Source: Pegea sp. RAD2-039 (lineage: Eukaryota; Chordata; Thaliacea; Salpida; Salpidae). Taken from it: 64,000 nt of DNA. This document shows positions 1-10,833 of this stretch, one piece after another. The stretch spans positions 992,001 to 1,056,000 of the forward strand of contig JAQGEQ010000270.1 in the NCBI GenBank assembly GCA_034620365.1, given 5' to 3'. Made by a program: the position numbers and the translations under genes. Position 1 is the first letter of the stretch; the number at the start of each line of letters is the position of its first letter. The notes below the pieces were generated by a model, which was given only the letters and a program-made list of their open reading frames with translations, had not been told where the DNA came from and did not search any database.

Positions 1-73
1 TTAAAAATAAATTTATATTTTTATTGTCTTTAGTTGACGTAGGAGAAACCATAATTTTGCTAATTTATTTAAG

Positions 74-1099
74 ATGGCTGAATTAAATAAAGTTATTGAT
101 GAAAAGGGTCAGTTGAAAATTGGAACACATAATGGTACTTTTCATTGTGATGAAGTGCTTGCTTGTTTTCTGCTGAGATTGTTACCAAAGTATAAAGAAG
201 CAAGAATTGTGAGAAGTCGGGATCCTGATGTACTTTCTCAATGTGATATTGTTGTTGATGTTGGTGGAGAGTTTGACATAGATAAAAAACGGTTTGACCA
301 TCATCAGAAAACTTTTCATGAGACCATGAATTCACTCAACTCTGAATTTAGTTCTAACATTAAGCTCAGTAGTGCAGGATTAGTTTACTTTTACTATGGT
401 AGAGAAATCATAAAAAGTTTGATGGGGGATTATAGCCAAGATGAAAAGATAGTTTCATTAATTTATAATAATGTTTATGATAATCTCATAATTGAGGTAG
501 ATGCGATAGACAATGGTGTAAGCCAATATGATAATGATCCGTTGTACAAAATCTCTACTAATCTAAGCAAAAGAGTTGCTGGTTTGAATCCTGCTTGGAA
601 TGATTCTCAATCTGATGAAAATGAAAGGTTTTTTGAAGCAATGTCTATAGTAGGCAAAGATTTTCTAGATAAGGTTTCATATTATGTTGAAACATGGCTA
701 CCAGCTAGAGAAATTGTTGAAGAAGCTTTTATTAAAAGGCATGAAGTTGATTCTTCTAACAAAATATTGCTGCTTAGTAGAAGCTGTCCTTGGAAAGCAC
801 ATCTCTTTATGTTGGAAAGTGAACATGATATTGAAAAAAAAGATCAGATTTTGTATGTTATCTATAATGATTCCACTACTACTTGGAGAGTACAATGTGT
901 GCCTACTTCTGTTAATGGTTTCACAAACCGAAAATCCATCAAAGCAAGCTGGCAGGGTTTGAGAAATAAAGAGCTTTGTGAAGAGAGTGAAATACCTGGA
1001 TGTGTATTTGTTCATATGAATGGTTTCATTGGTGGCAATAAAACTAAAGAAGGTGCCTTAGCTATGGCAAGAAAAAGTTTAGAAGCTATGACAATTTAA
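74..1099 (+). CDS. MYG1: MYG1 exonuclease family protein
   Basis: A single uninterrupted frame of 341 residues. It carries the MYG1/UPF0160 signature: the HNGTFHCDE metal-binding motif at residues 19-27 and a DHH motif at 75-77 (FDHHQK), as in the DHH phosphoesterase-like family. Known members are 3'-5' RNA exonucleases acting in nucleus/nucleolus and mitochondria; that role is taken from the family. Human MYG1 is about 35 residues longer, mainly at the N-terminus. This start (MAELNKVIDEKGQ) shows no clear mitochondrial presequence, so a longer or alternatively spliced N-terminus is possible. Acceptor-like sequences precede the ATG (tgtctttag near position 32, and ttatttaag directly before it). 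The next gene, ABHD17, starts 275 bp downstream on the same strand, with no AATAAA between them. Confidence 0.93.
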   Translation: MAELNKVIDEKGQLKIGTHNGTFHCDEVLACFLLRLLPKYKEARIVRSRDPDVLSQCDIVVDVGGEFDIDKKRFDHHQKTFHETMNSLNSEFSSNIKLSSAGLVYFYYGREIIKSLMGDYSQDEKIVSLIYNNVYDNLIIEVDAIDNGVSQYDNDPLYKISTNLSKRVAGLNPAWNDSQSDENERFFEAMSIVGKDFLDKVSYYVETWLPAREIVEEAFIKRHEVDSSNKILLLSRSCPWKAHLFMLESEHDIEKKDQILYVIYNDSTTTWRVQCVPTSVNGFTNRKSIKASWQGLRNKELCEESEIPGCVFVHMNGFIGGNKTKEGALAMARKSLEAMTI

Positions 1100-1373
1100 A
1101 ACATAGATATTTATATTAAAGATGTCAGCATTTTTAATTTTCTTTTCTATTATATAAGTTTTTCTAATGGGCAATTTTTGGACAATTTCATAAATAGTTG
1201 TTGACATTGGTGTTAAGTAATAATGTAAATCATCACATCTTTAAAATTTCTAATGATTTTATATGAATGATTAAATTAATTTAAAAGTTCTTTATAGTTT
1301 GTAAAGGTTTTTTTTTTAAGATATTGTTGCTTGGTGAACATTTTTAAAACAAGGAAAACCCATCATCATCATC

Positions 1374-3933
1374 ATGACAGCTCTTTCTTGTCATGAACTT
1401 TGTAGACTTTTTTGTTGTCCTCCTTGTCCTGATCATATAGCTGCCAAACTAGCTTTCATACCCCCACCTCCAACTTATTCGGTTTCACCAGATGGATCTA
1501 CTGGAAGATATACTCTTTGTTTAACAGAAAGAGCTGAATGGCAATATTCTGATAGAGAGCAACAGTCTTTGGAGGTAAAGTTTTTCTTCTTGATTAAAAA
1601 CTTGTAATTTAACCTAGAATTACTTTTTCAAAAATAAGGTTTTAGATAAATTTCTTTTATATAATATTTATTCTATTTAAAAATATATTTTCACAGCAAT
1701 GTTTAAATAATTGTTCAATAAAGGCATTCATTAAATTAATTTTATAGCTTCGTTATATTCTCAAAAATAGGATTTAGTTTATAGTTAAGCAACATTTGAA
1801 GCAATTTTTATATTTAACTATTTATTTGAAGTTGTAATTGTTTTGTTTAGCAAGCATGAATCATAATGAAAGTTTATTTATCTTTTAAACAAACTATTTT
1901 TATTCTAGTAACAAGACTCAAATCTTTTCTCATGTTTTGAATAATTTATTAGAAGCTATAATATTTTTATTTTATAACATCACATTTTTGATGATTTTTA
2001 AAAGATAACTAATTTTTTTTCTAATTTGAATAATGTCATTGTTTATAATATCTGTATAAAGATTTGGATTAAATTAAAAATATGAAATCTTGATATACTA
2101 AAGATTCCTTTTATATTGTTTGATTATATATAAGACCAGAATCATGAAAAATAAAACAATTCCTCTGAATTATGATGTATATTTATATCATTCTTACTGA
2201 TATTAGGGAATATATTTCATTAAGTAAATAAAACTTTCTAACCCAAATTTTTTTTGATTTTATGATGAATACTAAAATTAAAGTCTTTTTTAAATTGTTG
2301 AAATTCTTAAGTTATGCCAGTTATTTAATTTATTTAAGAAAGTATTTAGCTCAAATCATACTTTTAATGATTATTTCAATTTGATTTGTCATTTTATTGT
2401 TTTATTTAATTAGAAATGAATTGCTGAAAGAAGTTTTTATTTTTAGGTCTATCTTGTTAGAACTTCTAGAGGAAGCAGGATTGCTTGTATGTATACTAAG
2501 TGTTCTACTGTTGCAAGAAGCAAGTATACACTTCTGTTCTCACATGGAAACGCTGTTGATCTTGGTCAAATGAGTTCTTTTTATGTTGGACTTGCTGCAA
2601 GACTTGAAGTAAATATTTTTTCATATGATTACTCTGGATATGGCGCAAGTACAGGAAAACCAACTGAAAAGAACATTTATGCTGATATTGATGCAGCATT
2701 TCAACATCTCAGACAAAGGTTGCTGAATTCATTTCAATTATTTTAAATAGAAAATCTTAGAACTGAAAGTATTAGAAAATTATTAAATGAAGTTAATACA
2801 AAATACTTCTGCCACCTACACAGTTGATAAGAAATGAGTAAAAATACTTGAAGATATTTTCCTACAAATGTATTTTGACTGATAATTTCATACAATGAAG
2901 AAAATTATTTGATTTTTCAAACTCATGCTAGTTTTCATATTTAAATATCTATTATTTTTATGGACATATTACAAAATCAATTTCTAACTAAGCTTCAATT
3001 TGAAATAGTTTGAAAGCTTCAAATATAAAAATGTTATTTTTGATTAAACCTCGTTTGTTTTTATGTGGGTTGCTGCATCTGCTTCTATCAGATTTCTTAA
3101 GCTGCAAGTTTATCAAAAAATGTTCAACTAATTTAAATGATTTGTAACAAATCGACTTTTATAACTACAGATATGGCGTGTCCCCTGAAAACATTATTTT
3201 GTACGGTCAAAGTATTGGGACAGTGCCCACAATTGACCTAGCTAAAAAGTATGAGTGTGGGGCAGTGATTCTACACTCGCCTCTGTTATCGGGTCTGAGA
3301 GTTGCTTTCCCTGAAACCAAACGGAGTTGGTGCTGTGACGTCTTTCCAAGGTTTGTCTTCAATTTGATACTCACTAAAATAAGTAACTTAAAAGTTAACT
3401 TCAACTCAGATATCACAAATCTCTAAAAATAACTTACATTGGCGTCGATAAAAATAAATCTTCCTTCACAAATTATTTGCTTCATTTCACTTAAATATCT
3501 GTTAGCTTAAAAATGCGATAAAAATCTGGATTTATAAAACTAGACCCTGGTTCTGATGCCATGTCAATGTAGAACTTTGAAATGTAAAAACTCGTCGCCA
3601 AGCATAAAGCCTGCTGGCACCCAGCACTTTGATAACATGTAAAAGATTACATCTTCATCTTCACAGTATCGAAAAGATTCCAAAAGTGACGTCACCAACG
3701 CTAGTTATTCACGGCACCGAAGATGAAGTGATCGATTTTTCACACGGACTTGCCATCTACGAAAGCTGTCCCCGGGCCGTCGAACCCTTGTGGGTCGAAG
3801 GTATACCCAGTAATTGTCATGACAACCATCAAACCTTTGATATGTTACAGGCGCTGGTCACAATGACATCGAGTTATATAGTCAGTATGTGGAAAGATTG
3901 AGAAAGTTCATACATCGTGAGTTAACTCAGTAG
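1374..3933 (+). CDS. ABHD17: ABHD17 (FAM108) depalmitoylase, five exons
   Basis: Exons 1374-1574, 2447-2718, 3171-3350, 3667-3800 and 3851-3933 join in phase to 289 residues. The product is an alpha/beta-hydrolase of the ABHD17 family, which removes palmitate from proteins such as Ras at membranes. The N-terminus has the family's cysteine cluster ([12 protein letters not shown]), itself a palmitoylation site. [16 protein letters not shown], the nucleophile elbow GQSIGT and the [10 protein letters not shown] acid region all match the family. The last intron is only 50 nt (3801-3850). Reading through it gives a false C-terminus that stops at 3901, while splicing restores the catalytic-histidine segment [18 protein letters not shown] run of CAT trinucleotides ends at the start codon. 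An AATAAA lies at 4370-4375. Confidence 0.95.
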
Positions 3934-6072
3934 CAAGTGATGATGCAGATGATGAGTTAACAGATCACAAACATCATCAACTTCATCTTCTGTTTCTTCA
4001 TCTTTAAACTGTTCGTACTCTTCTCCTGTTCAACGTTTCATTTCTTTTTCGTTTCAACTTGTAAATAATTTTCCAAAGAGTTTTTTGAGATTTCAGCCCG
4101 GGTGCTCCCTTCTCCCTCCTTTCACATCAGCAGCTACACATTTTCGTTCTCAATTTCTTTATTCATTGATTCTTCTCAATTTTAGCAGCTGATTTTCCCA
4201 ACTTTTATCTTCAAGCACTTGTCGTGAGATCAGATTATTCAACAAAGTCCTGATCTAACATTTTCACTTTTGATTCTCTCTTTCATTTGATCAAGTTTTA
4301 TGTGAAGGTATTAACCAAGTGTTGAAATCAACAAACTTCAACTTTACTTATTATATTGGTGACAAAATCAATAAATATTTCTTTTAATCTTGTATTATTT
4401 TATAACTTTATTTAATTATGTTTGCAATAGCTTTTGAAGAATTTTCTTTCTTTACTTTTTATTATAATTGTTTTTCATTAAATTGTTTCCGTTGAAATCT
4501 CTTCGTCTTCAGATGCTTCTACAGAAGCAAGTTGATTAGGTTTTTGCTTATTTAACAATCACTATAAATTTACACATCTTAAGTCTAACTCGTTTTTCTC
4601 CACTTCAATCACAACAACACAAGCTGTTCTGGAGGTTTGTGGAATGTGCTTGACGTGTAGCTTGCCCTAATTTTGGCATCTTCATAGTTCTATAAAGAAG
4701 AAATCTTTATTTAGAAACTTTGTCATATAATGAATAGCATTTTTTTGGACTTACTGTTCCATCAAATGTCAGATTTCAAGATAAGAAATCCCCTGGTATC
4801 AAGTGATGATATCATTTTATATCGTAAATGATGCTGATAAAACGTCATCACTTTTTGGGAGTCGGTTGCAAATGCTGCTTAACAGTTTTATTCCAGTTCA
4901 GAAAAATATTTTGTTTAAATTGCAATCTCTTATTTCGGTGAATTCTAGAACTGCGGAAGTTTTAAATGACAATTTCACCTGAACAGGTTTTATTCCTTAG
5001 TTTTTTCTTCACTTTTAAATAGAATTTTGATATTTTTCCTACTGTTTATTCGGAAGTTTTATCTTTGTTTTATGGTTACCAGAGTTTAAAAATCAATAAT
5101 TATTTATCTTCTGTTTAGTTTTTAACCTCAAAGAAGCTAATCAAGCATATTAGGATATGTTCCAATAAAAACAATCCAACATAAACTACCTGAGTAATAA
5201 TATTTAGTTCCATCTGTTGCTTGTTTGTATTTAGCAATTGATGATAAAAACGTTTTAAGTTTCATCTGAAGTTTTTTTGTGGTGATGATTTTAGGAAATT
5301 TTAGTAATTTTGAAACGTAGACAAATTTGTGATACAAACAGCAATTTTAATGAGGTTTGCTTAAATTTGACATTTATTTTTACAAAGACTAAAAATAGAA
5401 AGTTCTAAATGGTCAACGATATAAGTTTCTTCAGTTTAGTGGAAACAATTTCAAGATCATTTAAAGATTTGTTATAAAGAAAGGAATTCCAAGAAGTTCT
5501 GAAATAAATTTTTGAGTGTTTTTAGAATTTGTTCTGGATAATAAACTTTTGTTGAGAAATTTTAATCTGTTCAAATTTTACAATCAACATTAGAAACAAA
5601 AGAAATGAAAATCGTTTGTTTTTTTTACTATTTAATAATATTTAAATAAAAAGAACTTTTTGTTAGATATAATCGAGATACTCGTGGATTCATCTGAAAT
5701 ATAAAAACATTTGAAGAGCCAGCCATTTGTAAAAGTGAAGTTTATTGTATATGCGAATTACAGGTAAAACAAATTGTTAATTAAATTTAGTTGAAAGTTA
5801 TAGAAGTGAGTTTACAAAATCTCTCAATCATGAAGTTTTCACTAAAGAACATTTTATTGCTTATTTTACACCCAACTTTATGTGAAAAACATTATTTTGT
5901 AGAAAAAAATTTGCGGATTTTAAACAGACCTCAAAGAAATGATAAAAAACAGTATTAGAAGGTTAGATGACTTGTTAGCTTTCCAAGGGAAAAACTGTCA
6001 AACATTAGCAATCAGTGAATAGATTGTAGAATTAGTCATTAAAAGAAGATATAAGAGTGATTTGAAATGATT
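3934..6072. other. ABHD17 3' region and convergent intergenic DNA
   Basis: The first ~450 bp is the likely 3' UTR of ABHD17, less AT-rich than what follows and ending near an AATAAA at 4370-4375. The rest, up to the neurochondrin stop codon on the other strand, is AT-rich with no reading frame, RNA gene or repeat that I can support. The short frame on the minus strand at 5137-5337 has no recognisable similarity. Confidence 0.6.
4370..4375 (+). terminator. Poly(A) signal of ABHD17
   Basis: A canonical AATAAA about 440 nt past the stop codon, where the less AT-rich 3' UTR gives way to AT-rich spacer. Confidence 0.5.
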
Positions 6073-8089
6073 CTAAGCTGACACAACTGTTTGAATGGCT
6101 GAATCAACAACATTGTAGTAAAAAGCGGCATCAGAGATAGTATCATCAAGTTTGCGGAACACCTTCAGCAAATTGGTGACTTTTTCACAGAAACCAGATT
6201 GCTTCAAATCTTCAGGAGACACAAACTTGCTGCTGATGCACAAACTAAATTCTTTCATCAAAATAGGCCAGAGCCCTTCGATTTCATTCCAACAACCGTC
6301 GTATCTATGACCAGAATTATTTCAATTCAAGATGAAAATTCAAACTGACGTTTACGATTTGAAAATATAATTGTATTTTTAAATCAAACAATTAGAAACA
6401 AAATGATCTGAAATTGAAATTATTTTACCTTTCGGAAACGTAGACAGATTTACCATTGGTTGAATGAAGTACCTGTAGAAAATTGATTAAATTCTTGAAG
6501 AAATGTTCAGTCTTCTCATCAGCACGAAGATCTTTCTGTTTGTTCAAGATAATTAGAAGTAAAGTCGACACATAGGTGTAGTTGATAAAGTTTTTCTTTT
6601 GTGTAGTTGTTTGTTGGATTAACTTTAGTAATAGTTGATTTTGTCTTCCATCAACTTCGACCCGTAATGCTAATGCCATCAAGGCTTGGACTAACAGTTG
6701 ATACGCTTCTTTATCTAAACGCTGTTTTGTATCACAAAGTTCCATAAAAAGACAGCTAAAAACTTGCTCACTGTCGAGATATATGAGAGAAGCAGGCATC
6801 TCACATAAGTTGATTACCACTGGTGATATAGCTTTTACCATATTAGCATCGAAGGAAATCGTTTTCTTCAAATAACTGATATAAGTTGGAACAATTTCAA
6901 TAGTTTCTTCTAAATGGCAAAAATATTCCACGTTCATCCAGGACGACAAAGCTCTGAAGCAAGCTAACAAAATAGGTTTCTTGGTGGTTGATTCATCTAA
7001 TGAATGATGTAACTTTGAGGCAATTAATTTGGCAACATCAGTGAGCTGATCTTGTATGAGTTTTATATCAGAAAAACTTAACAAATCTTCATCGCCATCA
7101 CGATCTTGATCAAAATCTGCTATAGTTGAACAGTAAGCCTCATAAATAGGCAAGCACGAAAGTAGAAGTCGTACATCAGATTGAGAAAGGTTATTTTCTG
7201 GCTGGTTTAAAACCAAACCCATTTCAATACAAATCAATCTAATCAACAAACAATTAACATTTCTGATTTTATCTTCTTTATTTAGAAGAGAACTTAATCC
7301 AAAATGGTGAACAAGTTGAGAGCAGAAATCGATTGCAACATTTCGATCAGAGGAAGGCAACTTACTTGAGAAAACCTCATGTAAGACTTCCTTACTAGTT
7401 TCTAGCCATTTGTCAACATACAATGATTGATAGTCGGAGTGGAAGTTTGAAATTAAGCTTGAAAGATGCTTCATCATCAGAAATTTGTGGTGATCTCTTC
7501 TTAAATTCATTTTATTTGCAAAATGTCTCAACATCACCAACAAATTTTCATTACATTGATGCCATAAGTTGGAATTTCCATGAAGAAGACTGCTGATAAC
7601 ATTCAAACTATTAAAAATCACTTCATCATCAGCCACAGAACATACAACTGTCGATAAATTGGTCACAGCCACAGAACAATTACTACAAAAATTAGCCTGG
7701 TCAGTACACGAAATAAAAGCGTTCAAAATCTTGCTTGCTTCTCTCAAAGTACTGAGGTCTACTTCATCAAGATTTTCTAATTGAAAACTTGCTATAAGTG
7801 AAAGGATTTGTTCACTTGCTTCCTTTATTTGTGAGTTACTAAGACCAACATCAGAAAACGCAGATAGAATGCATACTCCGACGTTGTTGATCAGTTTCGA
7901 ATTATTTGCAGTGTGAAGAAGACGCAAAACAAAATTAAATCCAATTGATTTAAAAAGATTTGTCTTCTCTTGGAGTGAAAGCTTTTCAGCTTCTAAGGAC
8001 CTGGGTACTAGAAGTAGCGCTGCAAACTTGTCACTATCGTTTTTGGCTTTCTCCAATATCTTGACTAGCTTCAGACATCGGGTAGCCAT
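6073..8089 (-). CDS. NCDN: Neurochondrin, two exons
   Basis: Exon 1 is 8089-6429 and exon 2 is 6304-6073. They join across a 124 nt intron to 630 residues (human about 729). The N-terminus (RCLKLVKILEKAKNDSDKFA, then ALLLV) matches the neurochondrin start, and the rest is an all-helical, armadillo-like solenoid. The splice adds the terminal segment RYDGCWNEIEGLWPILMKEF, which carries on the family fold after the main frame would stop. Neurochondrin is a cytoplasmic protein tied to neurite outgrowth and CaMKII regulation in vertebrates; in other animals its role is less clear. The acceptor-like sequence tttattaacag lies 24 nt before the ATG. gamma-SNAP lies upstream on the same strand, with AATAAA-like signals in the 402 bp gap, so the two probably have separate 3' ends. 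Confidence 0.9.
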
Positions 8090-8491
8090 AGTTAAAAAAA
8101 AACTAAATCTGTTAATAAAATGAAAAATTTGGTCAAATAAAAAGAGTTTAAATTATCCGACTTTTAAACATTAATTCAGTGTTTTGATAAATTCAATTAA
8201 TATTTTATTGATTTATTCCAGAATATTTTGCAAGACTTATTTAAAACTAATCAAAATAACAATGAAAAAATGCTTTAGATCTTATTAATTGATGAAAATA
8301 TGAATAATAACTTAAAACAGAAATAATTATTTACATGAAAAGATAATAGCAAATAAAAGTTAATAAATTAAACTATTAGAAATGATACAGTGTTTAGATC
8401 AAACACAGCATTATAGACAAATATCTTTATACAACATTCAATACATCATTTAAAGTAAATATTTGTTGAAACTTTTTTGTTTATAGAATAG
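8090..8491. other. Spacer between gamma-SNAP and neurochondrin
   Basis: 402 bp between two minus-strand genes. It holds AATAAA-type sequence on the minus strand near 8200-8225, a likely poly(A) signal for gamma-SNAP, and an acceptor-like ttaacag just before the neurochondrin ATG. Nothing else seen. Confidence 0.5.
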
Positions 8492-9409
8492 TTAACATAA
8501 ATCATCTTCATCATTAGATAAATTTACACTTTTGGATTGAGAGATTTGTCTGGATTCAGTATTTGAATGACCAGGCACACGAATGGTTTTGGTAAGTCGA
8601 GCATAAACAACATCCATATATTTAAACAAAGGTTGATTTAATAAAGCAACTCCTTTATCATAATTCCTTTCACTAAAAGCCTTTAGCAAATCACAAAGAG
8701 TATAATATTGCTCTGTTTCATCAAAACTTGCCACATTTTCAGTTGCTTTAGAAAGACTTTGATTAGCTTGCACCTCATCACCTAGCTGCAAATAAAGTAA
8801 AACTTGACAACAGACGAGTCTTGCACTTGCTCCATTATCACTACCATCAACTTTACTCCATAAATGAATCTCTTTATCAATTGACTCAATAGCTTCATCA
8901 AATTTCTCACTTTTCACAAAAAGCCTTGAAATTGATGCTTGGACTTCAACAGCTGAACGTAACCTTCCATTTTCTTCACTTTCATATATATCCACAGCTT
9001 TTTGAAAAACTTTTAAAGCCCAACTGGGTTCTATAGATTCTACAAGCTTTCCAGCACGAATCAAGCATAAAGCTGCAGTATCAGGAGTCCCTTCTTCTAA
9101 GTACAGATCAGATGCATGATCAAAATGAGCCATTAACTTATCAAACTCTTTTAGCTCCTTTGAAACCAAACCTGCTTCTTCATAAGCTTTGCCAGCATGA
9201 AACCTTGAAGAGTTTTTGAAATGGCAAGTAGCAGCCTTGAGGTAGAGTTCACGAGCTTTTTCATACTTCTTGGCGTTCTTATATGTTACAGCAGCTTTAG
9301 AAAAGCAAGGTGCTGCGCTATCATAATCTGGTCTCCATTTAAAGAAACTTGTTTTAAGATATTTTTCACCTTGAGCTATTAAACTGTCAGCTTCAATTAG
9401 GTTAGGCAT
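8492..9409 (-). CDS. NAPG: Gamma-SNAP (NSF attachment protein gamma)
   Basis: One intronless frame of 305 residues (human 312). It has the SNAP arrangement of TPR-like helical pairs: an N-terminal EADSLIAQGEKYLKTSFFKW segment, repeated A-x-x-x-Y/F helices such as KARELYLKAATCHFK, and the YEEAGLVSKEL region. The acidic tail NDEDDLC is typical of gamma- rather than alpha-SNAP. SNAPs recruit the ATPase NSF to SNARE complexes for disassembly; the gamma form is linked to endosomal and mitochondrial traffic. No splice site is needed anywhere in the frame. Function follows from family identity. Confidence 0.95.
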   Translation of the reverse strand: MPNLIEADSLIAQGEKYLKTSFFKWRPDYDSAAPCFSKAAVTYKNAKKYEKARELYLKAATCHFKNSSRFHAGKAYEEAGLVSKELKEFDKLMAHFDHASDLYLEEGTPDTAALCLIRAGKLVESIEPSWALKVFQKAVDIYESEENGRLRSAVEVQASISRLFVKSEKFDEAIESIDKEIHLWSKVDGSDNGASARLVCCQVLLYLQLGDEVQANQSLSKATENVASFDETEQYYTLCDLLKAFSERNYDKGVALLNQPLFKYMDVVYARLTKTIRVPGHSNTESRQISQSKSVNLSNDEDDLC

Positions 9410-10053
9410 TTTAGAACTTTATAATTTCCAAATTGATTTTTCATATAAATTTGTTTCAACTATTGAAAAAAATTATTATCATATCATTGAGATATTTATG
9501 ATCTATCATAAATTATTCTAAATTATGATAAATTTATATAAACAAAAGCAAAATAATATAAATTTAGTGTTTAGATTTAATAAATAAACCTAAAAATTAT
9601 GATAAGCCATGCAAACATTTTATGCAAGAGTAACAAACAAACTATATTCTTATTGGCTAATATCTAAACACTTAAGTTAAAAAAATATTAAATAGAAATA
9701 TTATCTATCAAATATATAGAAAAAATCACTAAAATAAGATATAAACTACTAAATTAAACAGCATAAAATGGTTTACAAAGTTAAATTTATTTATGATTAT
9801 AAAACTGATAAAGTAACAATAACAGTTTAAACCTTTTGCTGAAAAAACATATGATAGAATTTTACAAAACCTGAAATAAACTGTTTTGGTAGAATTCCAG
9901 CTTATAAAAGAAATAAATATTTGACATTAGATATTAAATGTTTCTGTTAATTAAAAATAATATTATTCAAATTCTTTAAAGTAAGAAATTTGACAAAAGT
10001 TTAAAATATGTTATAAACATCATCATGCCCTCACTAAATATCACGTAATAGTA
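9410..10053. other. Intergenic, AT-rich
   Basis: 644 bp between gamma-SNAP and tafazzin: presumably the gamma-SNAP 5' region and the tafazzin 3' UTR. No gene or repeat seen. Confidence 0.5.
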
Positions 10054-10833
10054 TCAAGCATTATGCAAATCACTTATAGTTGCTTTTAATTCTTCCATTT
10101 TTAACTGAATTTTTTCTGTCACAACTTTTCTAATCTCTGCAGAATCTTTTCCTTCAGATCTCATTTGCTCAACTAAATCTTTAAAGTCTATTGGATCTCC
10201 TATAAGAATACTGAGGTTCTGGGCAGGCTGAGGTATATAAGGTTTTTTATTTGGAAGAATAGAATCCATTCCTAAATGATAAATTGGAACAACTAAAGGA
10301 ATATGATCACAATCATCAACTAGTCTACCAACCCCCCATTTAAATCGAATATAGCTTTTATCTAAGTTTATTTTAGATTCTGGAAAAACATGAACCCAGC
10401 CTCCATCATTCAACTTTTCAAGAGCAAAGTTCATTCCTCTTTGGAATATTCCATCTCCTCTCACTATGGGAATCACTCTTCCTAATCCAAAGAAGGTTGC
10501 ATGAAGGTCTTTAGTGAAGCAAATATCATGAGCTCCTAATGACCACCTCATTTGTGATGGTGAGAATAAATACTTCCAGTTTAGAACACCGAACAGCAAA
10601 GGATCATCTATACAGGAATGATGATTAGCGACAGTGATTAAAGATCTATTTTGATATTTTTTTGATTCTAAAACATTTATTAAATTTTCTTTGTTATAAA
10701 TATTGGATTTAGTGAAAATATTCATCCATAATTTACTAATAGTACCAACAAAAGTTATTGTTATTGGACTACAAATTCTCCACCATAATGTTTTAGGATT
10801 TTTTGGAAATGGCCATTTATGATTTTCTAACAT
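10054..10833 (-). CDS. TAFAZZIN: Tafazzin, cardiolipin transacylase
   Basis: One intronless frame of 259 residues, close to the 262-residue human isoform. It shows the acyltransferase HX4D motif in NHHSCIDDP (H71, D76) and a second motif, FPESKIN, at 151-157, followed by the diagnostic IRFKWGVGRL. Tafazzin remodels cardiolipin by transferring acyl chains between phospholipids at mitochondrial membranes. In FPESKIN a serine stands where most homologues have glycine (FPEGxxN), a mild deviation. On the minus strand a textbook acceptor, ttctttttgtttag, ends exactly at the ATG, so either a 5' UTR intron or a trans-spliced leader joins there. Confidence 0.95.
   Translation of the reverse strand: MLENHKWPFPKNPKTLWWRICSPITITFVGTISKLWMNIFTKSNIYNKENLINVLESKKYQNRSLITVANHHSCIDDPLLFGVLNWKYLFSPSQMRWSLGAHDICFTKDLHATFFGLGRVIPIVRGDGIFQRGMNFALEKLNDGGWVHVFPESKINLDKSYIRFKWGVGRLVDDCDHIPLVVPIYHLGMDSILPNKKPYIPQPAQNLSILIGDPIDFKDLVEQMRSEGKDSAEIRKVVTEKIQLKMEELKATISDLHNA

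Noticed and set aside
1362-1376. CAT trinucleotide run at the ABHD17 start
   Set aside because: A short microsatellite; it does not alter the choice of start codon.
3629-3901. ABHD17 last exon ending at 3901
   Set aside because: The tail lacks the conserved catalytic-histidine region; a 50 nt intron restores it.
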